Below, in pieces: positions 11,382 through 24,250 of a stretch of DNA of 64,000 nt (position 1 is its first letter; each line of letters starts with the position of its first letter). Source of the stretch: Raphanus sativus (Eukaryota > Streptophyta > Magnoliopsida > Brassicales > Brassicaceae); contig NC_079516.1 of NCBI RefSeq assembly GCF_000801105.2, positions 51,815,265 through 51,879,264 of the forward strand. The letters are read 5' to 3'. The notes beneath the pieces were generated by a model. That model saw only the letters and a program-made list of their open reading frames with translations, did not search any database and was not told the DNA's origin. A program made the position numbers and the translations under genes.

Positions 11382-12257
11382 GTCTACTACCACTTGTTTC
11401 CTCTTTTACTCTCTCTCTGCTCTGTAATAAACGCTTTGTTCAGACAGAGAGAGAGAGGAGAGAGAGATTTAATTTAAGATTATATGAAGTGTTTATTTGC
11501 CTTTATTGTAGGCTGTTTATGAGGCGCACTAATAAATGTTGTCTCACTTTCCATCATAATATGAGCTGGTTCCAAGGCTAATGTGAAGCCTTGTAATAAG
11601 GACTTTACCGCAATGGTTTTTGGGCTTATACATATGCTAGTGTTTGGATAAATATGTTTGTATGGAGTTTACATGAGTGAATTACATATAGGTTGATCAA
11701 GGTTACTAATATATAATCCACAGGAATGGATGAGTCATCTCAAGGGTTTTTACTTGTGAGATTCTGTCTTATGCACTGCTAACCTTTCCTTCCAGTTTAA
11801 AGCTCGTTAGGGCAGCTCTAGTTGCAATATGATCTCTTAAGACAATTGTATTCCTGTTAGGCTAAGATTAGATTATTTGAGAGACATAAATAGTTATGAA
11901 TCTTATATATAATGAGCTATCTAGTATGTGTGAGTACTACTATCACACAGATGAAAATCTCAAATAGAAGTTTATGTTCTAAGTTAAAATTAACAAAGTT
12001 TGTTTTATTGGTTAAGTTTGATTGGTCGAATTAATTGAAGTTGTTGTAAGTTGTCACTACGGTGACGACTTTGAGAACGTGTCAAAACCAGACTTCATTA
12101 ATAGACTGACCACCATCACTTTCTTTGGACCTCCAAAATCACAAGTATATATCACTAAAAACCTTTTGTTGCTCTAATTTCTGTCTTTGGATTGATACAT
12201 TAATCTCTTTTTCTTCTATACTTTCTTGGATCATGCTTGGAAACACATATCATTTCA
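11382..12257. other. Intergenic: RABA5C 5' region and bHLH 3' flank
   Basis: CT/GA-rich tracts (11,405-11,470) just upstream of the RABA5C ATG form a typical 5' UTR. No other gene is supported in the remaining AT-rich DNA. Confidence 0.5.
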
Positions 12258-15200
12258 TCATCGCTTCTTGCATGCCCCACAAGTGCATCTCTCCATCCCC
12301 CTTTTCAGCGACTACACATAACAAATAACCAACGAAGATTAAACATTAACTCATCAAATATTTACATGTCCGCGATATTGTACAAACTCTATCTATGTTT
12401 TGATATCTCGTTTTCGAATTGTGTGGCTTTTGGTGGACGGAAGTGCTACTCGAGTATTTCTTCATAGACTATGTCAGTAAGACCATAGCATGTTGAATAT
12501 ATACATGAGAACTCGGAATCAAAGGTTATCCTTAAACATGCACAGACTATAAGGTGTTGATATAGCGTATATATATAATATACAGAACCATCTATTTGTC
12601 TGTGGACGTCGTAGAGCATGATTCTCTTAACTCAGAGGAGTCTATATATTTTATTAAAACTATAACAAATGTACGCAAGGTACGCACCTCTACTTGGTGT
12701 TGCAGACCTTTGATATGCTCAACAGCCAAATCCAACATATCTGCATAGCTCGTTTGCTGCAAAAAGAAAAAGAAGAAGAATCTTTCAATATATTTTAGCT
12801 ATATAATCTTCTTAACTACACCTTAGTTACATAAACATTTTATTAGTTACATAAACATTTTAATCCATATGCCTCACTTTGTCCATATTGGGCACCAGTT
12901 CTTGTAGCTTCTTCAGCTTCCCGCTTATTCTCGTTCTTCTCTCCTATACACAAAACTTGTTCATACTCTTGTTTTCTTTCGTATCACACTTAAAATGATT
13001 ATATGTTTACTTATCTAGTAATAATAATATCAAAACAATATAACACAACTAACCCTTTCAGCAATGCTGCGCGGGTGAGTAGCACAGCCACGCTTGGCCC
13101 TAGCCCTACAAGGCACCGAATCCTCTGGTATGTTCATCATACTCTCCATCCTCGCCACTTCCAGAGACGTTTGCGGCATACTAAACTAAAGAATCAGACC
13201 CATAACACGCCAACAAAATAAGATACCACGTACATTAATATCCAAAAACATCATTTTATAAACATTTTGTTAGCAAAGGAATAGCTTGTGAAGAAATATG
13301 CATAAATCAATCTTAATCATACTCTAAGCTATTTATATGTATAACATAAAAACCGTTCAACATACATTTCTACTGATATTTATTTCAAACTGAAATCCTA
13401 TTGTAATTGGTCTTATGAATTTTAATTTATGTTATAACTTTCATATTATATGTATTACACAAAAGCAACAACACAGTATAGTGACATTTATTAACATACA
13501 ACTTGTAAAATCATACATAGATCAATCATAAACTTTCTCCAAACTTCCACAAACTACAATACAAAAGAACAAAACCACTCAACTTTTAGCATATGCATGT
13601 TCTCCCCTTTATCTTAGAGATTCCAATAACTATGGAACTTTATTGCATATAAAGTTAATGTACTCAGCAATCATACAACATAATTAGTAACCCCAAAATT
13701 AAAGAAATACCTGCGTTTCTAAGGTGAAAAAGTCGGTGGTCTTGGACCGTTTTCCGGGTTCATCAATGGTGAAACTGATATGAGAAGACGAGTTGTCCCA
13801 GTTGTTGTGATCATTTCCAAAAGTCATACTCGTCGATGCGACACCTTTTACAGCCGTCGCAGCCGCTTCCACCTCTGTGATTCGTGGTAGAGAGCTACGC
13901 TCTTGATGACTACTACTACTACCGCCGGAAAATCTCAGCTCCGGCTTCAACCTCGACGGCCCTCTCTCTCCTCCTCCGCCGTATCCTCCGTTTGGCCGGC
14001 CTAGAGAAAAACCGTTTCGCTCTTCCATCAACAAAATTAGACCCAAAGAGAAATAAAGAGATGTAATGTAATGTAGGGTTATAACTTGTAATAATCTCAG
14101 TATATTTTATACAAAAGAGAAGAGAATGGGTCTTGCTCGAGACTCGAGGACTCCTTCCTTTGTCTCCACTTAGATTTTATTTATCTCCAATTCGATAGAG
14201 AATAACAATTCATCACCAAATAATCTTATAAAAATTCACTATTCTAATTCCAATTATTATTTATAAACAAATTATAAAGTACTGTAGATGCGTATATAAA
14301 AATGCAAGAGGGGTAAGTTTTCTTGGGGATCGCACATGGATTACAGTGGAAAATAAACCAGACGGGTGCAATGAACAGAAGCTCAAGTTGCACAAAAGTA
14401 GTATAAATTATTACTTGCAACGAACAAGTAGGCGTATCCAAAAATAGAAACAGTGACTATGATGAAGCCATGTCAGCAAGGTCGGCCTCGAGGCTGCTTT
14501 GTCAGAAGAAAAGGAGCAAGTGGGATGGGTATAATATTGCCAAGTGGACTATACTTTTAGTTATTTTTGCAATGATTCGTTTTTTAACATATACTTTTGG
14601 CAAGTGCATGTTTTATAATCCATGCTATTTGCATTAAATTGCATTTTCAAAATATACAACTTGCACTTCCTGGAAATACGTGTTAAATTATTCATGCATG
14701 TATAGTGTATTTCAGAAGTTTTATATATTTTGTTCCCCAACCACTATAATACAAAATTTTAATGTTCTAAATTTTTATGTGAATTTAGCACGTAAAACAG
14801 ATGCTTTATGAGCCTTAGCCCAAGACCAGTTCTGTATATATTTATGTACAAAAAGAATCGAGTATGGTTTTCCATAGAGAAAATGAAAGAGAGATGTGTG
14901 AAGAAAATCTATTGATATATAGATGGATAATGGATTAACCATATCAACCAAACAAATAGCGTATAGGTAGATATTTTGGGAGCAAATGTGACTTCGAGTT
15001 TCAATGAAGTTAGTGGTCGATATTATATTTGTTAATTAATTAGAAAACAAAAGTCGTATCCTTTTATATGTGGAGGGAAACTAGTTGACAAATTAAAGTC
15101 GTCGAAATAAATTCAAGGTTTGGATTGCATGAATTCCAAATTACGTGCAAGATTGATTTATATACCTACTCGTTTGTCAATAAAATAACAGACTCCTTCA

Positions 15201-15578
15201 GTTTCTTCAAATCGTGTGTTTATAGTGTTCTGTCTACGTGAGTTGTAAATGTAAGAAACGCAAGAGGTTACCGTTGGGATCAGTGGGAAGATGCTGGTCA
15301 TAGAATCCAGCCGGGGAGCTTCTATGTCTGAACAACGGAGACGAAGAAGAAGCCCCGGGATCGAATCCGATGGTAGACGGATCTCCGGATGAGAAGTAAT
15401 CACCGAGACCAACGACGTTGGGATTGTGCTGCTGCCGCGGCGGCGGCGGAGGATTATATTGGGTTTGAGAGCCGAGGGAGGAGAAATCACGGGTAGCTCC
15501 AGCGGCTGAGTCATATCCATTGTTGTCGGCATCGCCGCCGTCTGGAACGGTGGACTTGGAGGAGGAAGAAGGGTACAT
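12258..15578 (-). CDS. BHLH129: bHLH transcription factor (bHLH129-like)
   Basis: Six minus-strand exons join in frame: 15578-15272, 14021-13711, 13185-13054, 12943-12878, 12756-12688 and 12311-12258 (939 nt, 312 aa). The N-terminus is MYPSSSSKSTVPDGGDADNN, followed by a Gln/Pro-rich stretch and LFRHRSSPAGFYDQHLPTD. The bHLH domain spans about residues 241-296: HPRSIAERERRTRIS (basic), KLKKLQELVPNMDKQTSYAD (helix 1 and loop), then LDLAVEHIKGLQHQVE (helix 2). E249 and R253 are the usual E-box-contacting pair. The C-terminus ends CTCGACKKR. It is a nuclear DNA-binding dimer; its Arabidopsis relatives act in flowering and stomatal regulation. The acceptor of exon 2 (at 14,022) is pyrimidine-poor and is the weakest splice call. 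Intron 1 is 1,250 bp. An in-frame GTG upstream of the ATG is not used. Confidence 0.9.
12817..12862. repeat. Tandem duplication of 20 bases in bHLH intron 4
   Basis: TTAGTTACATAAACATTTTA occurs twice in immediate succession, between exons 4 and 5 of the bHLH gene. It looks like a recent slippage or repair duplication. Confidence 0.7.
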
Positions 15579-15860
15579 AGTTTGCTTTTTTGCCGGAAAA
15601 GAAAAACCCACAAAAGTTAATCTGATATTTAGAGAAAAATCTTAAGGTGAGTATTTAAGAGAGAGATTAGGAATAGTTAATCTTGATTAATATAATAATG
15701 CAAGAAGGATACTAAATATAGTTAGGGATCGTTAAGTAATGAATTAAAAATAAAGGGGGCAAAATTAGAGAGAAGGCTTGTGTGTGGTGTGGTCTGTGCT
15801 GAGTGGGTGCTTGTCCGCTTGCCCAAGAGAGAGTCTCCTCTACTCACGGGTCCGTCAACG

Positions 15861-15877
15861 CACGTGTATCTCACGTG
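15861..15877. promoter_or_regulatory. Two G-boxes upstream of bHLH gene
   Basis: CACGTG occurs at 15861-15866 and 15872-15877, one helical turn apart and about 285-300 bases upstream of the bHLH ATG on the minus strand. G-boxes bind bHLH and bZIP (ABF/HY5) factors, so self-regulation or ABA/light control is possible. That is inference. Confidence 0.55.
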
Positions 15878-16062
15878 GTTGCAGATGGAGGTTTTGACGT
15901 TCTTTAGGTTTCAATTAATTGTGAAGATGTTGGTTGGACTTGGAGATGTAGATTAAATATTTGGGTTTATTTATTTGGTAAATGTAATGTAGAAGATTTT
16001 ATTCTAAAAAACGATAATTGGTAATGAAGAAGACAGTCTACAGTTGAAACTTCATAAATTAT

Positions 16063-16780
16063 TCTATACTATTAAAGCAGATGCATTTTTATGAATCTGT
16101 CTTTAAAATTTCCAAGTAATTACAAAATTTGCCGGTATTTTTTTCCAGCATTATTTGCAACCAATCAAAAATCATTATTTTACAATTACATTAAAAAATA
16201 TTTAATATAATTCAATTTTTAGCTTTTAAAAATTTTATTTCCTAAATGTTTGCACCATATCTTTCCAAAAAATATTTCGCATTATTAATTATTTGAAAGC
16301 ATTTATTAAATGAAACTTCAAAATAAAATCAAGTTGAAATAACAAATGATTAAATTAACAAAATCATAATACGGGTCTGAATTATCTTAACTCCTTAAAA
16401 AATAGTTTCATTTAAAATAAAAAGTAAGTCACATAAACTAAATTTAATAAATTATAGAAAATGTTTTGAAAAGCACAAATGAATTTTTCAATACAAGAGT
16501 GTTGAAGATATTAAATATTTTTTATTAAATTAAAAAATCAGTGTAAAATAAGTTTAACTTCGGTTTAAATAAATAAAATTATATTACGGGTTAGAATTAT
16601 TTAGAGTCTTCTAAAATTTAGTCATATTTAAAATAACAAAATAAGTCATATAAGTAAATTTAAGATAAATTCCATAAAAAGTTAAAATATATAATTTATC
16701 AAAAATCATAATTTTATTACGTAAAATAATCTTCCAACAAAAAATATATCCGCCCTTTTTAAGGGCGAGTCAAAATCTAG
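16063..16780 (+). mobile_element. Non-autonomous Helitron
   Basis: It begins TCTATACTATTAAAGCAGAT, the classic Brassicaceae Helitron start. It ends with the hairpin CCGCCCTTTTTAAGGGCGAG followed by TCAAAATCTAG and host T. It is 718 bp and AT-rich with no coding potential. The 3' hairpin differs from the other two Helitrons here, so it is a separate subfamily. Confidence 0.85.
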
Positions 16781-17542
16781 TATTGATTAAATTAATAAAC
16801 ATGATAATTAATATTTATCTAGGATCAAAATAATTTGATAACATAATAAAATAATATTTTTTTGAATTTTTTTAATGTAAACATATATATGGTACCAGTA
16901 TAGAAAAAGAATAATCATTTTTTATAAAAAAAATATTTACACTGAACTTTATCTTTAATTTTTGATCTTTATAAAAATATATTGATGTTATTTTTTCAAT
17001 TTTACACCTAAATAAATTTATATTTATGATACATATTTTCTATATATCAAATAATCGAATAAGAATAATATGAGATTTATATTTGTAAAATTTAATTAAT
17101 ATATGTACCGTAAAATTAAGTGTTCTATCTTATTTTTACATAAAAACATACTTCCAAATATATAAACTAAAAAGTTATACATTAGTAACTTTATAAATTT
17201 GGAAAAATTCTAACATTATTATTTATAGAGTTTTTATTGTAAATAGTAATATTGTAACTATCACTCTAGCATCAATATCATCAGCGACGGTAATATAACC
17301 ATTTTTTGCTTAATAACTCATATAACTTCATAAGTCGATACATTATTTCTTTCACTTGTGCATATATACATATTCAAATTTCCACAAAAAAAAATATTAT
17401 TCTGTGTGCGCGATTGATTCCACGGTCACAATTTACGAAGGTCATGAAAACGTTAAATGACAAACAGATTCTGCTTCTAAAGTACTGCGGTTTAATACTA
17501 TATTTTGTCTAAAAATACATGAAGGGAGTTTTGGACTATACT

Positions 17543-17598
17543 TGCATGGAATAATACATTTTTTTTTGGTAAAATGTTAAATGCATGGAATAATACAT
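17543..17598. repeat. Micro-insertion with 17-bp target-like duplication
   Basis: TGCATGGAATAATACAT is at 17543-17559 and 17582-17598. Between them lie 22 bases, mainly a T tract and then GGTAAAATGTTAAA. In reverse complement this reads TTTAACATTTTACC followed by a poly(A) tail, as expected for an extremely 5'-truncated retroposon. Confidence 0.75.
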
Positions 17599-17836
17599 GC
17601 TCACGAGTTGTAGATTTATTAACTGATAGGTTACTCAGGATTTAAAGAAAGCTTGGATTTGTAAGAAAAATGTATAGTATATATGCAACATTAATGAAGA
17701 ATCCTAAAGACTATTTATAGGGTAATATTAAACCCTAGAACGATTTGTTTAGATTAAAAACTCGACAAGTTACAAATGATATGTTCTTAAGATCGGTCTT
17801 TAAAGTAGAAGAAAACAATATAAAATTTGATGGTGG

Positions 17837-17838
<2 letters not shown>

Positions 17839-17869
<31 letters not shown>
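17839..17869. repeat. (TA)n microsatellite
   Basis: About 15 perfect TA units. Confidence 0.9.
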
Positions 17870-17872
<3 letters not shown>

Positions 17873-18710
17873 GTGAATCCATTTGCAGATAATGGAAGCC
17901 AACAGTTTTGGAGGTTTAACCTTTAAACTAAGATGCATTGGGTTAATTATCGTCAAGTGGGTCGTTAAGATTCCATTTTGTATTAATGGAGGAAACAACT
18001 TACTAGTTGTACTAAATACTTGTACTATATTATGGTTTACAGATAGTCGGAAATTTAAATTAATTGGATAAATAGTCATCTTATTGCTCATGTTCTCGAC
18101 CACCACATATGATCCAAGACAAAGGATGTCAACAATAAAGATAGACAAAGACCATGACAAAAAATCCATTTAATACATATATACAATTAGGTTTTATTAT
18201 ATTAAAAACTAGACATGTACTTATGATTAAAATATTGTGAACGCCCACAGATTAGGGCAGACCATCGTATTTATTTTCTAAAACATTGATTGGGATTCCA
18301 TATTTTTGTTTACAATGGGCAAGATTCTGGTTGTATAAGTCTTACAGAAAACAATACCATATTTTCGTATAATCGTTTTTTCTATAGTTGAAAGTAGCTT
18401 GACAAAAATGAATAGGGATATTATATCAAACACATCTGAAATGATTTAACTTATTATAAATGCATGGTAAGATAATTTTGATGTTGGATGAATATAGACA
18501 TACAGTTTGTTCATTAAGATGCTACAGAAAATCTACAAATATATATCCAATAACAATAAAATTTGTATGAATTTTAAATGTAATAAAAACGGCACAAACA
18601 TAATCAACGAAAATAATTCATCTTCGGCTGAGATTCACAATTATTGATGAACACCGCGAACAACCCAAAATAAAGACTTTGTTGACGCAAAATGATATTT
18701 TTAAACATAT

Positions 18711-18970
18711 CAATGTAAAACTCCATATTTTCTTCTAAAATAGAGTAAAAAATTTCTTCCAGAATAGATTAAAAGTGAATATGTAGTAAAAGTACTTCAA
18801 CTATATTTCATTTTCTATTTTATAATGGAATAATGAACAAATAAAAAATAGTTTACTCTATTTATAGAGTAACTTTCATTATGAAATAGGATATAGAGTT
18901 GGATTAGAGTATTTTTTAAATCATATTTACTTTTATTTTATTTTGGAAGAAAATATGGAGTTGAATTGGA
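18711..18970. mobile_element. MITE with inverted AACTCCATATTTTCTTC ends
   Basis: AACTCCATATTTTCTTC (18719-18735) is exactly inverted at 18946-18962. The interior carries the same GAGTAAA/ACTCTAT inverted words as the MITE at 9.6 kb. It is non-coding. The outermost ends are eroded, so the borders are approximate. Confidence 0.65.
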
Positions 18971-19357
18971 GAGGAGCCCAAGATTATTACCATCGCTTAC
19001 ATATCCAACATTATTATACTTTTATTTAATCATACCAAAATAAATAGGCCATATCAGTCCAACTCTTAAGGGAGGTGGATAAAGACCTATACCCTACTTC
19101 TTGGGCTGGATACTATTTGTCTTATAGAACTGGACGACCATCTAAATCAAATACTATGTTTCTCCTCTCAAGTTCAAATATTTTTGGCCCATGTGAGTTT
19201 TGTTATCATCCATTTTGAATGGGATTTGTAATAAGCAGTTTCTTATTTGCAATGTTCTTTAAAATAGGATAAGAATAAGATAAATATCGTAAAGAAAAAC
19301 TATTCAACCAAGCCGATCCACCCAAAATTGAAATATTTAGATACACTTATATCTTAT

Positions 19358-19613
19358 ATGCCCTCTGTTTTTTCAAATAGTTTTAGTTGAATGCACAAAG
19401 ATTAAGAAACATATTATTATTTTTATTTTTTTAAATAGTATTTGATATATAAATTAACTATAGTTAAACCAATCATAAATAAATCTATATTATTTGCTTG
19501 ATCACATTATATCCAATAAAATAAAAAATTACATAGAATAATGAAAACTATTTATATATTTTGAAACATATAAACTTTCCTTAAACTACTTATAATATAA
19601 AACGGAGGGAGTA
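19358..19613. mobile_element. Stowaway/Mariner-like MITE
   Basis: The left end reads TGCCCTCTGTTTTTTCAAAT; the right end in reverse complement is TACTCCCTCCGTTTTATATT. CTCCCTCYGTTTTWTA ends are typical of plant Stowaway-type elements with TA target sites. It is about 255 bp and non-coding. Confidence 0.7.
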
Positions 19614-19673
19614 TATGTTAGTTAGACTACTTATACCTTTTCTTTTCTTAGTTTATATTCGCTTTTGTGATTT

Positions 19674-19714
19674 AATTATATGTTTATTTTTTTGGTCAAC
19701 AATTATATGTTTAT
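19674..19714. repeat. Micro-insertion with 14-bp direct repeats
   Basis: AATTATATGTTTAT is at 19674-19687 and 19701-19714. Between them lies TTTTTTGGTCAAC, that is GTTGACC plus a short poly(A) on the other strand. Confidence 0.75.
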
Positions 19715-20840
19715 CTATACATACTCATATATGTTTGTGTTTGCATCTGTTAAGCGATGTCATTGGTTATTTGATCCAGTCACTTTTCAATTTCATGAGG
19801 ACAACTATATAGTTCGATAAGCATGAAATCCCGGATACTTTAACGTGATTAACAAAAAAAAAATCCCGAATATGGATGGGTTCTCAGCAATTTCCTTATT
19901 GACAATTTATTCAAAAGGTTTGCGTTGAACAAACATGATATCATTTTTAATTGAATATGTAATATCATTTGACTAATGATCACTACCAAATTTTATGTTC
20001 CTTGCTACACAATATGAAATAGTTTTATAATAGTAAACTTATCAAGTTAATATATTTTGACATTATTTTGTTTAGTGTTGAAATGTGGGCATTCGGATTA
20101 TCAAGTCATAAGTGTAAATAAGTCACCTAAAAGATCAAAGTGATAGATGTAAGAAATATACATTATTAATTTTGATGCTCGATGACAAAAAAACACACAA
20201 ATTTGAATTTTAGATCAATAACATTAATTCATGCGATTGGTATTAGGCCCAATAGTTATAGAAATACTATATATAGTGTGTTAACCTAATTGTTTATTTG
20301 ACAGAGATACGTTCTCATAAGTTTTACAGAAAAACAAGAGAAGAAAAAATAGAAAAAAGAGACCAAATTACAGAGGTTGAAAGAGAAGAAGAAAAAAGAG
20401 GACACCAAAAAGTTTATTCTTCATTGATATGTGTATTTTATCTCCTACACAGTCACATTTATAGTAAGATAAAATTTTTAATGTATGGTTATGTTTTCTC
20501 TTGACGAATATAGAAACAATAATGTTATAAAATGTAATTTAATCCCTTGTGCATGTTTGATATTAGCAGATCAATGAGAGTAGTGTTGTCTCTCCAGAGA
20601 CGCCAGTAAAAAATTGAGTAAACAAATTTATTATGTCTTAAATTGAATATAACAAAAAAATACTGAAACTAATAGGGCAAATGGGATTTCAGTTTAAAGA
20701 ACATCCTCAAGATTTACTTTGAATGAAAATTAGCTGCAAGCATTAATATATTACTATGAATCGCATATAAATGAGAGTTAGCTAATATAGTATTAGTTGT
20801 AATTAGCAAGAAAGCTTCTCTAAGATATTAGCTGCTAAAA

Positions 20841-21095
20841 CGTTTCCAATGTAGAACTCTATTTTTTCATCAAAATGGAGTAAAAGTGAATATGAAGTAA
20901 AAATGCTCCAATCTTATTTCATTTTTATTTTATAATTGATTCATGAACAAACAAAAAATAGATTACTCTATTTATGGAGTAAACTTAAAAATGGAGTAAA
21001 ATATGGAGTTGGATTGGAGCATTTATTAATTACTTAATTTATATTTACTTTTACTTCATTTTGGATAAAAAAATGGAACTGAGTTAGAAATGCCC
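20841..21095. mobile_element. MITE of the GAACTCTATTTTTTC family
   Basis: The left arm (AGAACTCTATTTTTTCATC...) is inverted at the right as a diverged arm reading AAAAAATGGAACTGAG. The inner words AAAATGGAGTAAAAGTGAATAT and the reverse-oriented ATATTTACTTTTACTTCATT also mirror each other. It is related to the elements at 9.6 and 18.7 kb. Confidence 0.6.
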
Positions 21096-21173
21096 TTAGC
21101 TAAAAAATTAGAACTTTATTAAGATAATTTAACTTTAGTTAGCTTTAAAAAAGAAGACTCTAAGAGTATCTAC

Positions 21174-22203
21174 AACTCAACTTCAGATCCTCAAAATTTG
21201 AGGTTTTGTATCATTGCAACTCAATCTCAGAACTTCGAAACTATTTTTTATTTTATTTTCGGTCTTTATAATTATTTAATTTCACAGATAAATATACTAA
21301 AATTAATTTAAAATAACTTAAATACACCAAAATAAAACAAAATAAGATAAATATTACATAAATTGAAATAAAGTTCACACAATAGAAAATACATTAAATA
21401 AATTTCACACAAAGTAAAATACATTAAACACAAAACTTAGCACAAATTAAAAAAAAATTACATAGACACTTAAGTATTACATATCTTACAAGTGATATAA
21501 TTCATTGGTTAACCGGACCATGAATCTCTAAAATAATTAAAATATGATTGATAAATATTTGGATCAAATGAAGGTTATTCTGCTCTTGGGTTCTTTTGCA
21601 TGATTCTTACTTTTCCAATTGCATATATTCACGTGTATCATTATTGGTAGAGTCTAAATTTGTTAGTAATATCTTATCATCATGTTCTCGTTTCTTTAAG
21701 ACTATTTTAGCCTGATTTTGGAAACGTGATTGCTGTAACTCGTAATTTTTTTTTCTAACTGATGCACTTTATTTAAGAAACTAAAGATTTTTTTGGTTTG
21801 ATGAAATCATAGAATCAGCAGAAGAATTAAGGCTCATTTATCATTTCAGAATGCGTTGATTAAACACATATGAACACATTTGAGGAATAGTTCTTGAGAA
21901 TTTGGTATTGTATAAGTAATTTTCTAAAATTTGTGTTTATGTGTGTTGTTTTATTATATATAAAATTTATATCATCTTTTATTACATAATATTGTAAATT
22001 GTGTTTTATATAATATTAAATGTATTTTATATGTATTTTTGAAATTTTATAATTATTAGTAACTTTTGTTAATGTTAAAAATTATAATGCAAATGAATAA
22101 ACATTTAAGAATTTTTTGAGGATTTATGGTCGAAGCAATCAACTTTAAATTTTCATTTTGAGATTTTGCCCTCTTTTAAAATAAAATTTAAATTGGAATA
22201 CTC
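21174..22203. mobile_element. 1.03-kb PIF/Harbinger-like TIR element with TAA target duplication
   Basis: The left end is GAGTATCTACAACTCAA and the right end in reverse complement is GAGTATTCCAATTTAAA. The flanks are TAA on both sides (21171-21173 and 22204-22206). Inner CTCAAAATTTGAGG palindromes lie near the left, with a mirrored TTGAGATTTTGCCC-like segment near the right. No transposase is seen, so it is a non-autonomous derivative. Confidence 0.65.
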
Positions 22204-22661
22204 TAAGAACATTAGAGTTTTATATATGTTCTCAGAATATAAACAAAGATAATTAATTATAAATCAAGTAAGAGAGTCAAAAACAGTTATCCGAAAAAAT
22301 TATACATATATACATATTAATTATTTTTAGTTTATTGTATATAAAAACATACAGAATATATATGATACTTATAGGTTGGTTTAAATACTTGAAAATATAT
22401 AAAATAGTCAAATCTAAATATCTAACATAGTGGGAGTACACTCAAAACACCAAAAATATTTAAAATAATTATTGATTTTTGATCCAAAATTTAAACCAAA
22501 TCAGTTTATATGTTAAGTTTAGATATTATGACATATGTTATTCAAATTTATATACAATATATTATTTTATTTATAGATTTTAAGAAATTAAAAACATATA
22601 ATGAATTTTAAAAAATAATTTAAATGGGCTATCCAAACCTGAACTGAACCCAAAAAATCAG

Positions 22662-22902
22662 AATATAATTTGAACTAAAATTTATAAATATCTGAATGGG
22701 GCTGAAATCTTTGACCCCGAAAACCCAGAACTCAAATAGATCCAAAACCAACCTCAATGGATATCTGAATACGCAGTCCTAGTCATAATTCAAACTGAAA
22801 TTTAGAAATATATAAATGGGGCTGACATCTTTGACCCCAGAAACCCGAAACCCAAACAAATCTGAAACGAACCGGAATTGATATCTGAACGCCCAGCCCT
22901 AG
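22662..22902. repeat. Tandem duplication of a 120-bp ACCCGAA-rich unit
   Basis: Two diverged units of about 120 bases each contain GGGGCTGAMATCTTTGACCCC, then AAACCC/CAAAC words, then GATATCTGAAYRCSCAGYCCTAG. The 8-mer GGGGCTGA and TTTGACCCC within each unit could form a small hairpin. Such AACCCGAA-rich DNA is common in Brassicaceae repeats. I cannot name a family. Confidence 0.7.
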
Positions 22903-23352
22903 TTAGTATTATGTATCATATATATGTCATCATATAATTAATTGTATTGGTCCATCATATAAATAATCATATAATTAATAGTATTTTATATGTACCATCT
23001 TATAAATAATTACATATATTATATTCTTAAAGTTTAATGTAAAATATAAAAACTATTATTTAAGTTGGTATATGAAATTAATCGTTTTGTTGTATTTTTC
23101 TTATATATATTGAAAACATTTTTTTAATAATGGTTATTGGAAAATATTTGAATATATGCATATTTTAAATCAATTTTTGATATAAATCAACTTTTAAATT
23201 ATTATTTTGATTTGAAATATGTATATAAATTTAAATTTTATTTTATGATTATTTTAGACAAAACAATGTTTTTAGGTAATTAGATTAGTCCATTTTGTAT
23301 ATTTTAAAACTGATATACTTTTATTCATGTTTTCAAAATTTTAATTTTTGCA

Positions 23353-23672
23353 TTAGTTTTTGAGAAAAATACAAAATAGCACAAAACCAAGTTTTTGTCA
23401 CAAAAATAGCATCACAAGGAGGAAAATGACCAAAATAAGTTTTATTGAAGTGTAAATATGCATTTATAACCATTGGGTTAATTAATTTATGACTTATGGT
23501 TTAGAGTTAAAGGGTGAGATTTTAGTAATGTGTTCAAATATTTAAAAATAAAAAATTAAAATTAAAATTTACAAAACAAAAAAGGTGCTATTTTGGTCAT
23601 TTTATTTTTTGAGTGCTATTTTTGTGACAAAAACTTAAAATGTGCTTTATTAGAGATTTGCCCTTAGTTTTT
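23353..23672. mobile_element. Mutator-like MITE with perfect 9-bp target duplication
   Basis: The body (23362-23663, 302 bp) has long inverted ends. The left carries AAGTTTTTGTCACAAAAATA and the right carries its mirror TATTTTTGTGACAAAAACTT. TTAGTTTTT flanks it exactly on both sides (23353-23361 and 23664-23672). Nine-base target duplications with long TIRs define Mutator-like elements. It is non-coding. Perfect duplications imply a fairly young insertion. Confidence 0.9.
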
Positions 23673-23879
23673 CATGAATTATTATTAATTTCATGATATT
23701 TCTTTTTTGAAAATTGAACTTTTGAAATTTTTATATTTGACTAAACTAAGTAAGGTAATAATAATATTTTTAAAAATTGTTTTAGATAATATACTATTTA
23801 TATTTCAGTCTGTATTTTTATTTTGACCATAAAAATTTGTAAGTATAGTGACATAATTGTAAATAAAAAGAAATATAGA

Positions 23880-24135
23880 ATTAAGGTTATTTAATTTATT
23901 GTAAAAACAACGGTTACATGTTTAAATAAAAAGAAGTATTAAATATGTTATTTATGTTTCTAAACATTTCTCGTTTGTTATTAATTTATTGAAAATACAA
24001 TGATTAAATGTGTAAATAAAATAAAGTACACATCTCTATTATCAATGTTTCTAAACATATCTCATTTATTCTATTATCCATGTTTCCAAACATATTTCAT
24101 TTATTTTAATATCCTTGTTTCCAAACAATCTAATT
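23880..24135 (+). repeat. Tandem ATGTTTCCAAACATAT motif, about 3-4 units
   Basis: ATCAATGTTTCTAAACATAT, ATCCATGTTTCCAAACATAT and ATCCTTGTTTCCAAACAATC follow at intervals of about 45 bases. A weaker relative lies near 23,950. This matches the tandem block inside the Helitron at 4.8 kb. A Helitron-like 5' end in the opposite orientation (TCTATCCTATTAAAAGTGAA on the minus strand) lies near 24,871, but I could not find its partner end. Confidence 0.55.
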
Positions 24136-24250
24136 ATGTAATTCAACTTTAATAATATAGTTATATAGATTAATAAATTACAAACTTGATGAGCAAGCTG
24201 AGTGTAAAACGGAATGATAGGATTTATTCAAAGAATCTTGTGTTTAATTT

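Larger units (their letters stand above)
16781..18710. other. Gene-free AT-rich DNA
   Basis: No gene is supported. The minus-strand ORF at 17735-18169 runs through a (TA)n microsatellite and has no family motif. The stretch also holds one micro-insertion and the microsatellite listed separately. Confidence 0.5.
18971..20840. other. Gene-free AT-rich DNA
   Basis: Apart from the Stowaway-like MITE at 19.36 kb and one micro-insertion, I see nothing with coding or RNA character. The ORF at 20298-20504 is Lys/Glu-rich low-complexity sequence without a family signature. Confidence 0.45.

Noticed and set aside
17735..18169. 144-codon minus-strand ORF
   Set aside because: It runs through a (TA)n microsatellite (IYIYIYIY) and shows no codon or motif evidence.
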